Assembly (NCBI GenBank): GCA_947085045.1
Contig: CAMTUU010000014.1
Location: 88,929-152,928, forward strand
DNA: 64,000 nt
Origin: Pseudolysinimonas_A sp947085045
GTDB taxonomy: Bacteria > Actinomycetota > Actinomycetes > Actinomycetales > Microbacteriaceae
Direction of reading: 5' to 3'
Every line of letters starts with the position of its first letter. Position 1 is the stretch's first letter. Shown here in pieces: positions 9,117 through 16,765 of this stretch. Position numbers and translations under genes: made by a program. The notes under the pieces are model-generated. The model was not told the DNA's origin and made no database searches. It saw only the letters and a program-made list of their open reading frames with translations.

Positions 9117-10109
9117 ATGCGGATCACCGCACTCGCGGCGGTCGCCGCGGTCGGCGTCATCGCCCTGGCCGGCTGCGCGGCACCGACCCCGGCGGCCACC
9201 GACGGCAGCGTCGCGATCACCGATGTCAACGTCATCGTCCCGGCCGATCCGGGCGGCGGGTGGGACCAGACCGGGCGCGCTCTCGCCGACACCCTGACCA
9301 GCGAAGGGCTCGTCGACTCGGCTCCGGTCACCAACGTCCCCGGCGCCGGCGGCACCGTCGGCCTCGCCGAGCTGGCGACCGAGAACGACCCCAACACGCT
9401 GATGATGATGGGTCTGGTGATGGTGGGCGCGGTGGAGACCAACGCCTCGGCCAACCGCATCGAGGACAACACGCCGATCGCGCGCCTCACCGAGGAGGCG
9501 CTCGTGATCGTCGTACCCGACTCCTCGCCATACCGGACGCTGAGCGACCTCGTCGACGATGTGCTCGAGAACGGTCAGGACGTCACCATCACCGGCGGCT
9601 CCGCGGGCGGGGCCGACCACATCCTCGCCGGGCTGCTGCTCGGTGAGGCGGGTCTGTCATCGGCCGAGATCACCGACAAGCTCAACTACATCCCGAACTC
9701 CGGCGGCGGCGAGGCGGCGACCCTGCTGCTGGGCAACAACGTCTCGGCCGGCATCTCGGGAGTCGGCGAGTTCGTCTCCCAGATCGAGGCGGGCGCGTTG
9801 CGCGCGCTCGCCGTCTCGTCCGACACCCCGGTCGCGGCGCTGCCGGACGTGCCGACGATCATCGACGAGGGCTACGACGTGTCGCTGACCAACTGGCGCG
9901 GGGTCATCGCCCCTCCCGGCATCGACGACGCGCAGCGGACCGCGCTGATCGACCTCGTCACGAAACTGCGCGACTCGGCCGCCTGGACCGCGGTGCTCGA
10001 AGAGAAGGGCTGGACCGACGCGTTCCTCGCGGGCGACGAGTTCAGCAGCTACCTCGACACCAACATCTCGGATGTCGCTTCGACGCTGAAGGACATCGGC
10101 CTCATCTGA
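9117..10109 (+). CDS. tctC: Tripartite tricarboxylate transporter, substrate-binding lipoprotein
   Basis: Extracytoplasmic solute receptor of the TTT system, 330 aa. A signal peptide ends in a lipobox (IALAGC, Cys20), so it is a lipoprotein. The mature part begins VNVIVPADPGGGWDQTGRAL, the standard TctC ligand-binding start. ATG 9117 is chosen because GAAGGA sits about 6 bp upstream; the open frame extends further 5' but without a leader that makes sense. It lies divergently from the CitA-type kinase and starts the tctCBA operon. Confidence 0.93.
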   Translation: MRITALAAVAAVGVIALAGCAAPTPAATDGSVAITDVNVIVPADPGGGWDQTGRALADTLTSEGLVDSAPVTNVPGAGGTVGLAELATENDPNTLMMMGLVMVGAVETNASANRIEDNTPIARLTEEALVIVVPDSSPYRTLSDLVDDVLENGQDVTITGGSAGGADHILAGLLLGEAGLSSAEITDKLNYIPNSGGGEAATLLLGNNVSAGISGVGEFVSQIEAGALRALAVSSDTPVAALPDVPTIIDEGYDVSLTNWRGVIAPPGIDDAQRTALIDLVTKLRDSAAWTAVLEEKGWTDAFLAGDEFSSYLDTNISDVASTLKDIGLI

Positions 10110-10651
10110 TGTCCGCCCCCGTCACCACCCCCGAGGCCGGGCGTCAGCCGACGTCCGGCCTCCGGGCGCGGATCGGCGAACTGATCTTCGCCGGCCTCTC
10201 CCTCGCGCTCGGTGTCTTCGCCCTCGTCGGCAGTTTCGGCATCCGCGTGCCGGAGTCGAACCGTGTCGGGCCCACGGTCTTCCCGGTCGTGGTCGCCGTC
10301 ATCCTGATGATCTCGGCCGCCGCCGTGCTGGTCGGCGTGTTGCGGGGCCGGTTCGGTTCGCCCGAGGAGTCCGAAGACGTCGACCTGTCGCACCGCCCCG
10401 ACTGGCTCACGATCGCGAAGCTGGTCGGCTTCCTGGTGGCGCATCTGCTGCTGATCGAACTGATCGGCTGGGCGTTCGCCGCCGCGATCCTGTTCGGCGG
10501 ATCGGCGTGGGCGCTCGGCGCCAAGCGCTGGTGGGTCGCCCTCCTCGTCGGGCTCGGCATGGGCCTGACCGTGCAGATCGTGTTCGGCGAGCTGCTCGGA
10601 CTCTCCCTCCCCCTCGGCCCCGCGCTCGCGTGGCTGGCACCCCTGATCTAG
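10109..10651 (+). CDS. tctB: Tripartite tricarboxylate transporter, small membrane subunit
   Basis: Small integral membrane subunit of 180 aa with about four or five transmembrane helices, pairing with TctA in the inner membrane. Its ATG overlaps the tctC stop (TGATG), showing translational coupling. Sequence similarity in TctB is low, so the call rests on size, hydrophobicity pattern, the segment RVPESNRVGPTVFPVVVAV and its position between tctC and tctA. Confidence 0.9.
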   Translation: MSAPVTTPEAGRQPTSGLRARIGELIFAGLSLALGVFALVGSFGIRVPESNRVGPTVFPVVVAVILMISAAAVLVGVLRGRFGSPEESEDVDLSHRPDWLTIAKLVGFLVAHLLLIELIGWAFAAAILFGGSAWALGAKRWWVALLVGLGMGLTVQIVFGELLGLSLPLGPALAWLAPLI

Positions 10652-10660
10652 GCGTCGCAC

Positions 10661-12214
10661 ATGGACAATTTCAACCTCCTGCTCGAAGGCTTCGCGACGG
10701 CGCTGCGTCCCGAGTACCTCGTCTTCGCGTTCCTCGGCGTGCTCATCGGCACCGCCGTCGGCGTGCTCCCCGGCATCGGACCGGCGATGACCGTCGCCCT
10801 GCTGCTGCCGCTGACGATGACCCTCGACCCGTCGGCGGCGATCATCACCTTCGCCGGCATCTACTACGGCGGCATGTACGGAGGCTCGACGACGAGCATC
10901 CTGCTGAACACGCCAGGCGAGTCGGCGTCGATCGTGACGGCCATCGAGGGCAACAAGATGGCCCGAATGGGGCGCGGTGCGGCCGCGCTCGCCACCGCCG
11001 CCATCGGCTCCTTCGTCGCCGGCACCATCGCGACCCTCGGGCTCACCTTGCTCGCGCCGACGCTCGCCGCTCTCGCCGTGCAACTCGGGCCGGCCGACTA
11101 CGTCGCCCTCATCGTCATCGCCTTCATCACCGTCGGCGCCCTGCTCGGCAACTCGGTGTGGCGGGGCATGGTGTCGCTCGGCATCGGGCTGTTCATCGGG
11201 CTGATGGGCACCGACTCGCTCTCCGGTCAACAGCGCTACACCCTCGGGGTGCCGCAGCTCGCCGACGGCGTCGATGTCGTGCTCGTCGCCGTCGGACTCT
11301 TCGCGGTCGGCGAAGCGCTCTACGTCGCCTCGATGCTGCGCACCGGCAAGGTCGACGTCATCCCGCTGACCAAGGGCTGGCGCTCCTGGATGACCAAGGA
11401 CGACTGGAAGCGGTCGTGGAAGCCCTGGCTGCGCGGTACCGCGATCGGATTCCCGATCGGCACCATCCCCGCGGGTGGAGCCGACGTGGCGACTTTCCTC
11501 TCCTACGCGGCCGAGAAGAAGCTCAGCAAGAACAAGAAGCAGTTCGGTCGCGGAGCCATCGAGGGCGTGGCCGGACCGGAGGCGGCGAACAACGCCGCCG
11601 CGGCCGGGGTGCTCGTGCCGCTGCTGACCTTGGGCCTGCCGACGACCGCGACCGCCGCAATCATCCTCTCGGCGTTCCAGTCCTACGGCATCCAGCCTGG
11701 CCCGCAGCTGTTCGCCAACCAGCCGGCGCTGGTCTGGGCGCTGATCGCGAGCCTCTACATCGGCAACGTCATCCTGATCGTGCTCAACCTGCCGCTGGTG
11801 GGCATCTGGGTGAAACTGCTGCAGATCCCGAGGCCCTACCTGTATGCGGGCATCCTGACCTTCGCAGCGTTCGGCGCCTATGCGCTGAACTTCGCGGTCG
11901 CCGACATCGTGGTGCTCGTCATCATCGGCGTCGCCGGATACTTCATGCGCCGGTACGGGTATCCGATTGCGCCGCTGGTGATCGGTCTCATCCTGGGTCC
12001 GATGGCCGAGAAGCGGTTGCGGCTCGCGTTGCAGTTGAGCCAGGGAGATCTGACCACTCTCGTAACGCAGCCGTTCGCCGCGACAGCGTACGCCGTTCTG
12101 GCGGTGCTGATCGGGGTGGGGCTGTGGTTGCGCCGCCGCCAGAAGCGGTTCGAGCAGCGCATGGCCGAGGAGCTGGCGAACGCCCCCGAGGAGGTCCCCG
12201 ACCTCAATCGGTGA
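10661..12214 (+). CDS. tctA: Tripartite tricarboxylate transporter, large permease subunit
   Basis: Permease of 517 aa with about twelve transmembrane helices. The first conserved TctA motif (GVLPGIGPAMTVALLLPLT) is near residue 30, and the second, in the middle of the protein, reads GTIPAGGADVATFLSYAAEK. It moves a tri- or dicarboxylate using the ion gradient after delivery by TctC. It closes the operon and its end overlaps the 3' end of the convergent ychJ remnant. Confidence 0.94.
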   Translation: MDNFNLLLEGFATALRPEYLVFAFLGVLIGTAVGVLPGIGPAMTVALLLPLTMTLDPSAAIITFAGIYYGGMYGGSTTSILLNTPGESASIVTAIEGNKMARMGRGAAALATAAIGSFVAGTIATLGLTLLAPTLAALAVQLGPADYVALIVIAFITVGALLGNSVWRGMVSLGIGLFIGLMGTDSLSGQQRYTLGVPQLADGVDVVLVAVGLFAVGEALYVASMLRTGKVDVIPLTKGWRSWMTKDDWKRSWKPWLRGTAIGFPIGTIPAGGADVATFLSYAAEKKLSKNKKQFGRGAIEGVAGPEAANNAAAAGVLVPLLTLGLPTTATAAIILSAFQSYGIQPGPQLFANQPALVWALIASLYIGNVILIVLNLPLVGIWVKLLQIPRPYLYAGILTFAAFGAYALNFAVADIVVLVIIGVAGYFMRRYGYPIAPLVIGLILGPMAEKRLRLALQLSQGDLTTLVTQPFAATAYAVLAVLIGVGLWLRRRQKRFEQRMAEELANAPEEVPDLNR

Positions 12215-12516
12215 GGATGTCGCCGTCGACGGAGAACCAGTGGGCGCCCGGAACTCGACGACCCCGGTCCGGTCAGCGGGCACGCCCCCGATGGTGTCGA
12301 CGATCTGCAGGCGGCGCCAGACGACGTCGCCGTCCAGGTCGATCACGGCCGGGCGGGTGGAGGGATGCCAGCACGCCAGGAGGTGGGCGGAGAGGCCGCG
12401 TTGGAAAGCGGTGAACCGCGATCGCAGGAGGGCTTGCGCCGTCGGCGCGGCCGTCCCGTCGTGGCTCGGACCGCAGCAGACCTCGTAGCCCGAGCCGTTG
12501 CCGCATGCGCAGCACA
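12204..12516 (-). pseudogene. ychJ: ychJ-like (UPF0225, SEC-C motif) gene with frameshifting internal deletion
   Basis: The start encodes the SEC-C zinc motif (MCCACGNGSGYEVCCGP) and the typical YchJ middle (ALLRSRFTAF, then IVDTIGG and VVEFRA). After VVEFRA the frame is lost. The expected C-terminal piece (HWFSVDGDILTD then stop) is present at about 12204-12242 in another frame, with only a few bases between. The conserved stretch of about 20 residues that normally joins the two parts is missing. A deletion not divisible by three fits best; a sequencing or assembly error is possible. Its end overlaps the tctA stop by a few bases. Confidence 0.7.
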
Positions 12517-12525
12517 TCGGTCGGG

Positions 12526-12987
12526 TCAGACGACGCCGTCGTACTCGTCGTCGTCCGCGACGGGCCCCGGGTCGGGACGCGCCGGGCGCTCGCCGATCGC
12601 GGTGCCCGGCTCGCGACCGGTGCCGGGCGCGAACTTCTCCCGCTCGTCGACCAGCCACTCTGGCCGCTCGGCGAGCAGGGCGCGGATCTCGGCCGTCGTT
12701 AGCGAGTCGCTGACCCCGCCGCGGGCGAGCGCCGAGTTGGAGACCCCGAGCCGGCGGGAGACCTCGTTGCGCGGATGCGGCCCCTCCTTGCGGAGCGTCG
12801 ACAACCACTCCGGCGGGTCGGCCTGCAGGGCGGCGAGCGCGTCACGGGAGATCGGCTCCACCCGGAACGACTCGGGCGTGGCCGGCAGGAACACCCCCAG
12901 CTTCTCGGCCGCCGTCCGGGGGCTCAGCAGCTGCTGCTTCGGCGGCTTCGGCTGCTGGCGACGGTCTTCCCGGGGTGCATCGGTCAT
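12526..12987 (-). CDS. DUF5997-family protein
   Basis: Actinobacterial protein of 153 aa. It contains LSPRTAAEKLGVFLPATPES, a helix-turn-helix-like middle (PHPRNEVSRRLGVSNSALAR) and a short segment ending LLAERPEWLVDER, followed by a disordered Pro/Asp-rich tail. Function is unknown. ATG 12987 is preferred to upstream starts because those would run into the divergent gene. In related genomes this gene is commonly next to a LysR-substrate-domain protein, as here, which suggests a shared role. Confidence 0.75.
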   Translation of the reverse strand: MTDAPREDRRQQPKPPKQQLLSPRTAAEKLGVFLPATPESFRVEPISRDALAALQADPPEWLSTLRKEGPHPRNEVSRRLGVSNSALARGGVSDSLTTAEIRALLAERPEWLVDEREKFAPGTGREPGTAIGERPARPDPGPVADDDEYDGVV

Positions 12988-13026
12988 ACCTCCGAGGGTA
13001 CGGGCCCGAACGCGTAGCCTGGGCGC

Positions 13027-13569
13027 ATGCCCGATCCGCTCGCCGTCGCCTTCGTGACCGGCGTCACCCCGGGCAAGTGGGAGCGCGTCTGGCGGGAGCG
13101 CCGCATCGGGCGGCTCGACCTCGCCCCGCTCCCCCAGGCCGAGGCGCTGGCCGCCCTGCTCGACGGTTCGGCGCACCTGGCGCTCGCGCGCGACATGGTC
13201 GCCGATGACGACTTCCACGCCATCCAGCTCTACCGCGAGTCACCCGTCGTCGTCGCACCGAAGGGCTCGCTCGTCGCCGCGCTCGACGCCGTCGACCTCG
13301 CCGACCTGGCCGACGAGAACGTGCTGCCCGTCGACCTCGTGTCGGGCACCGGTGAGGATGCCGTGGAACTCGTCGCGGCGAACGTCGGCGTCGCGATCAT
13401 GCCGCAGTCGGTCGCCCGGGTGCTGTCGCGCAAAGACGTCGTCGCTCGCCCGCTGCGCGACGGACCCGACAGCGGGATCGCCCTGGTGTGGCCGATCGAC
13501 GGGCCGCATCCGCTCGCCGATGTGTTCGTCGGCATCGTGCGCGGCCGCACCGCCAACAGCTCGCGATGA
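13027..13569 (+). CDS. LysR substrate-binding-domain protein without DNA-binding domain
   Basis: Protein of 180 aa that corresponds to the effector-binding half of a LysR regulator (PBP2-like fold). It starts directly with the first beta strand (LAVAFVTGVTPGKWERVW) and ends PHPLADVFVGIVRG. No helix-turn-helix is present upstream: the region before it is only the 39-bp divergent promoter. It may bind a small ligand and act through a partner, possibly the divergent DUF5997 protein, which has an HTH-like segment. That partnership is inference. Confidence 0.75.
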   Translation: MPDPLAVAFVTGVTPGKWERVWRERRIGRLDLAPLPQAEALAALLDGSAHLALARDMVADDDFHAIQLYRESPVVVAPKGSLVAALDAVDLADLADENVLPVDLVSGTGEDAVELVAANVGVAIMPQSVARVLSRKDVVARPLRDGPDSGIALVWPIDGPHPLADVFVGIVRGRTANSSR

Positions 13570-13582
13570 CCTCGCGCTCGCA

Positions 13583-14497
13583 ATGACGTCGCGCTCGCTC
13601 GGGCGGTTGTACTTCGGCGCTCAGGCTCTCGCCGGCGCGGCGTGGTGGGTCGGGGTGTTCACGATCCCGGTCGTGCGCGACAGCACCCTGGGCGATCTGC
13701 CGCCCGTGCCGGTCGCGGTGGCCGACATCCCGTTGTTCGTCGTCGCGTCGGCTCTGGTCGCGGCCGGAGTGCGCTGGGCGGTCTGGGTCGTCGTGCCATG
13801 GACGCTCCTGGTGACCGCGGGACTTACGGTGTACGCGACGATCACGACCGAGGCCGGCTGGGGTGCCCTGCTCATGGTCGCCGCGGCGGCGGGCAGCGTC
13901 GGCGCCGGGATGCTCGTGCTGCTCGGGCGCATCCCGAGCGATCGCATCCTCGTCGGCCCCCTCGGGTTCCGGGATGCCCGCCCCGCCCCCGCCCGACGGC
14001 ACGTGGCGCGCACGGCGCTGCAGATCCTGATCTTCTGGGGGCTGTTCCTCGGAGTCATTCCCGTGGTGTTGGCGTGGGTCGAGCACCGCTGGCAGGTGCA
14101 CGTCCCGTTTCCCCTCCCTGTCGTGATCGCGGGTGCCGTGATCTTCGTGCTGGCGAGTGCGCTCGGGCTCTGGTCGGCGTTCGCGATGACGACGCGGGGC
14201 GAGGGCACCCCGTTGCCGTCGGATGCCACGACCCGGCTCGTCATCGACGGCCCCTACCGGTTCGTGCGCAACCCGATGGCGATGGCCGGCATCGTGCAGG
14301 GTGCCGCGGTCGGGCTCGCGCTGCAGTCGTGGATCGTCGTCGTCTACGCGATCGCCGGGTCCGCCGTGTGGAACTACGTCGTGCGCCCCGTCGAGGAGCG
14401 CGACCTGCGCGCGAAGTTCGGCGCCCCCTACGCGGCGTATTGCGCGCAGGTGCGGTGCTGGGTTCCGCGCATCCCGGCGCGTACGGTGGGCGCATGA
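13583..14497 (+). CDS. Isoprenylcysteine carboxyl methyltransferase-family membrane protein
   Basis: Membrane protein of 304 aa with about eight helices. The C-terminal half has the ICMT/PEMT signature: GPYRFVRNPMAMAGI binding S-adenosylmethionine, then VRPVEERDLRAKFGAPYAAYC near the end. The N-terminal membrane half has no clear family. In bacteria these proteins methylate lipids, isoprenoids or unknown small molecules; the substrate cannot be deduced. ATG 13583 follows the previous stop closely. Its stop overlaps the next start by 4 bp. Confidence 0.8.
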   Translation: MTSRSLGRLYFGAQALAGAAWWVGVFTIPVVRDSTLGDLPPVPVAVADIPLFVVASALVAAGVRWAVWVVVPWTLLVTAGLTVYATITTEAGWGALLMVAAAAGSVGAGMLVLLGRIPSDRILVGPLGFRDARPAPARRHVARTALQILIFWGLFLGVIPVVLAWVEHRWQVHVPFPLPVVIAGAVIFVLASALGLWSAFAMTTRGEGTPLPSDATTRLVIDGPYRFVRNPMAMAGIVQGAAVGLALQSWIVVVYAIAGSAVWNYVVRPVEERDLRAKFGAPYAAYCAQVRCWVPRIPARTVGA

Positions 14498-14697
14498 CTC
14501 GCATCGCGCGCACCATCCTCACCGTCGTCGGCATCGTGGCGGTGCTCATCGGCGCCGTCTGGATCGGTCAGGGAGCGAACCTGATCCCGGGCAGCTTCAT
14601 GACCGGCGATCGGAACTGGCTCGCGATCGGGATCTTCGTCGCCGCGGCCGGCGTGTTCGCAGTCATCTACGGGTTGCGCAAACCGAAGAGCCGCTGA
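14494..14697 (+). CDS. Small two-helix membrane protein
   Basis: Protein of 67 aa with two transmembrane helices (TILTVVGIVAVLIGAVWIGQ and LAIGIFVAAAGVFAVIYGL) joined by a short loop containing NLIPGSFMTGDRNW. The ATG overlaps the stop of the methyltransferase-family gene (ATGA), so it is translated with it. Small proteins of this form with the IPGSFMTGD loop are frequent in actinobacteria and have no known function. Confidence 0.75.
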   Translation: MTRIARTILTVVGIVAVLIGAVWIGQGANLIPGSFMTGDRNWLAIGIFVAAAGVFAVIYGLRKPKSR

Positions 14698-14700
14698 CGC

Positions 14701-15246
14701 TCAGCCCTCGGCGACGGGACGCGAGTGAACCGCCGACGAGAGATGGATGCCGTTCAGCTCGAGGTAGAGCTGGCCTTCGGTCACGGTGAGAGTGACGGAG
14801 TTGCGGCGTTCGATCGCCTCGACCGCGGCGTCGACGAAGCCGGCGTCGAAGCTGCGCAACAGGATGTCCTCAGCCCGGTGGATCTTCGCCCCCGCCCACG
14901 GCGCCGCCACCTTGGCCGGATCGCGGTGCGTGTAGACGACCGTGCGCTCCGCCGCCTTGCTGCCCAGGTGGAGGCGGGCGGCATCCGGCGCCCCGATCTC
15001 GATCCAGACGAGCAGTTTCCCGGTCAGGTCGCGCACGAGCACGGCCGGCTCGTCGGTGGCCGAGATGCCCTCGCTGAACGCGATGCCCTCCTGGTACTCG
15101 AGGCAGTAGGCCAGCAGGCGCGTGATCAGGTACGCCTCGGTCTCGGACGGATGACGGGCCGCCCGCACGGCGAACTCCTCGTAGACCCCGCGATCGGTGT
15201 CGGCCAGCTGCACCTCGAAGGTATGGATCGTCGCGCCGGCAGCCAT
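14701..15246 (-). CDS. YaeQ-family protein
   Basis: Protein of 181 aa matching YaeQ over its full length: it starts ATIHTFEVQLADTDRGVYEEF, includes LLAYCLEYQEGIAFSEGI, and ends with a strand-rich tail (TLTVTEGQLYLELNG). YaeQ has a PD-(D/E)XK nuclease-like fold, but its activity is not established. It is convergent with the upstream small membrane protein gene, and tRNA-Pro lies 48 bp upstream of its start. Confidence 0.9.
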   Translation of the reverse strand: MAAGATIHTFEVQLADTDRGVYEEFAVRAARHPSETEAYLITRLLAYCLEYQEGIAFSEGISATDEPAVLVRDLTGKLLVWIEIGAPDAARLHLGSKAAERTVVYTHRDPAKVAAPWAGAKIHRAEDILLRSFDAGFVDAAVEAIERRNSVTLTVTEGQLYLELNGIHLSSAVHSRPVAEG

Positions 15247-15294
15247 ACCTGCAGCCTAGGCATCCCCATGAGTCGGGGTCGTCGCTGCACAATG

Positions 15295-15368
15295 TCGGGC
15301 TGACAGGATTTGAACCTGCGACCCCCTGACCCCCAGTCAGGTGCGCTACCAAGCTGCGCCACAGCCCG
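15295..15368 (-). tRNA. tRNA-Pro (anticodon GGG)
   Basis: On the minus strand a 74-nt cloverleaf can be folded. The acceptor stem is CGGGCTG/CAGCCCG, followed by discriminator A at 15295. The D arm is GCGCAGCTTGGTAGCGC, the anticodon stem is CTGAC/GTCAG around loop TGGGGGT, and the T arm contains GGTTCAAATCC. The anticodon is GGG, which reads proline codons. The 3' CCA is not encoded in the next bases (C, A follow). Confidence 0.97.
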
Positions 15369-15481
15369 TGGCATGCGCCCCTCGCGAGGAGGAATCCGGC
15401 ACAGCCTCCTACTGTAGCCGACTGTCCACAGGTCGCTCGCCCGCGGCATCCGATGTCGGTGGTTGCTACTTATCTGTCGTC

Positions 15482-16711
15482 ATGATCTCCTTCCGTCACG
15501 AGCCCGAGCCGCCCGCCGCGGCCGTGCTCGCGCGGCTGGAGGCGGATGCCGGGGTGATCGAGGCGATCGTCGAGACCGACCGGGTGATCGCCACGCTGAC
15601 CGCCGCGAAGTTGCGACTGATCGACTTCGCCCATGAAACGCAGGTCGGAGCCCTGTCGCACGCTCTCGCCGAGCGCGAGTTCCGCGCCGAACTCGCCACG
15701 GCCCTCCGCATCTCGGAGCGCGCGGCCGACCTCCTCATCGACGAGGCGCACGTGCTCGGCCGCTACCTACCGGCGACGCGACAGGCTCTCGCCGACGCGC
15801 GCATCACGCCGCGCCAGGCCCGGGTGATCGTCGACGAGCTGGCGCGGGTCGACGAGGCCGAGCGCCCCGACCTCGAGCGCCGCGCCCTCGAGGCGGCCGA
15901 TCAGTCGGCGACGGCGTTCGCCCGCACCATCCGGCGCCTGCGCGAGACCCGGGATGCCGACCGCGCGGCCGAGCGGCACCGCAAGGCCCGCGACGACCGG
16001 CACGTGTCCTGCGAGCCGGGTTCCGACGGCATGGCCTGGATCACCGCTCACCTCCCCGCCGCCGAGGTCCTCGCGATCGACAGCCGCCTCGACGACCTCG
16101 CCCGTGGACTCCTCCGGCACGGCGACGACCGCACCCTCCCCCAACTGCGAGCGGATGCCTTCACCGACGTGCTCCTCGACCGCGACAGCCGCGCGTTCCG
16201 GCGGTTCGGCGACGCGCGCCCCACGGTCGTCGTCACGGTCCCGATCGGCGTGCTCACCGGGGCGACCGAAGCCGGAGCCGAGCTGGTCGGTCACGGCCCG
16301 ATCGACGCGCAGACGGCCCGCGAACTCGCGGCCGAGGCTCCCGTGCTGCGTCGGATGTTCACCGATCCCCGCGACGACACGATCCTCGCCCTGGGCCGCA
16401 CGAAGTACCGGGTGAGCGACGAACTCCGGCTGTTCCTCGCCGTCCGCGATCAGCGCTGCCGGTTCCCCAACTGTCCCCGCCGCGCGCAGGCCTCGGATGT
16501 CGATCATTCCCACGCCTGGGAGCACGGCGGTCGCACCGATCCCGACAATCTCGCCCACCTCTGCCGCGGACACCACCGCCTCAAGCACGACTCGCGCTGG
16601 CGCCTCGAGGCCACCCATCCCGATGGCACGATGGATTGGGTCTCCCCCACCGGGCGCCGGCATCGCACCCGCCCCGCCCACGCGTCGGGAAGCGATCCCC
16701 CACCCGGCTGA
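15482..16711 (+). CDS. DUF222 / HNH endonuclease-domain protein
   Basis: Protein of 409 aa. The N-terminal two thirds is the DUF222 helical domain frequent and multicopy in actinobacteria (includes RISERAADLLIDEAH and ARITPRQARVIVDEL). The C-terminus is an HNH nuclease: CRFPNCPRRAQASDVDHSHAWEHGG and then NLAHLCRGHHRLKH, with the zinc Cys pairs and the catalytic His readable. The biological role is not established. ATG 15482 is chosen over longer upstream extension, which would run into the tRNA. Confidence 0.9.
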   Translation: MISFRHEPEPPAAAVLARLEADAGVIEAIVETDRVIATLTAAKLRLIDFAHETQVGALSHALAEREFRAELATALRISERAADLLIDEAHVLGRYLPATRQALADARITPRQARVIVDELARVDEAERPDLERRALEAADQSATAFARTIRRLRETRDADRAAERHRKARDDRHVSCEPGSDGMAWITAHLPAAEVLAIDSRLDDLARGLLRHGDDRTLPQLRADAFTDVLLDRDSRAFRRFGDARPTVVVTVPIGVLTGATEAGAELVGHGPIDAQTARELAAEAPVLRRMFTDPRDDTILALGRTKYRVSDELRLFLAVRDQRCRFPNCPRRAQASDVDHSHAWEHGGRTDPDNLAHLCRGHHRLKHDSRWRLEATHPDGTMDWVSPTGRRHRTRPAHASGSDPPPG

Positions 16712-16765
16712 GACCGGGCGATTCTCCAGACGGAGGCCGTCGGTTGTGCCCAGTACCGTGAGGGC

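Noticed and set aside
10049..12808. Long minus-strand open frame opposite tctB/tctA
   Set aside because: Antisense shadow of two clear transporter genes; only its far part, from 12516 down, contains real ychJ coding sequence.
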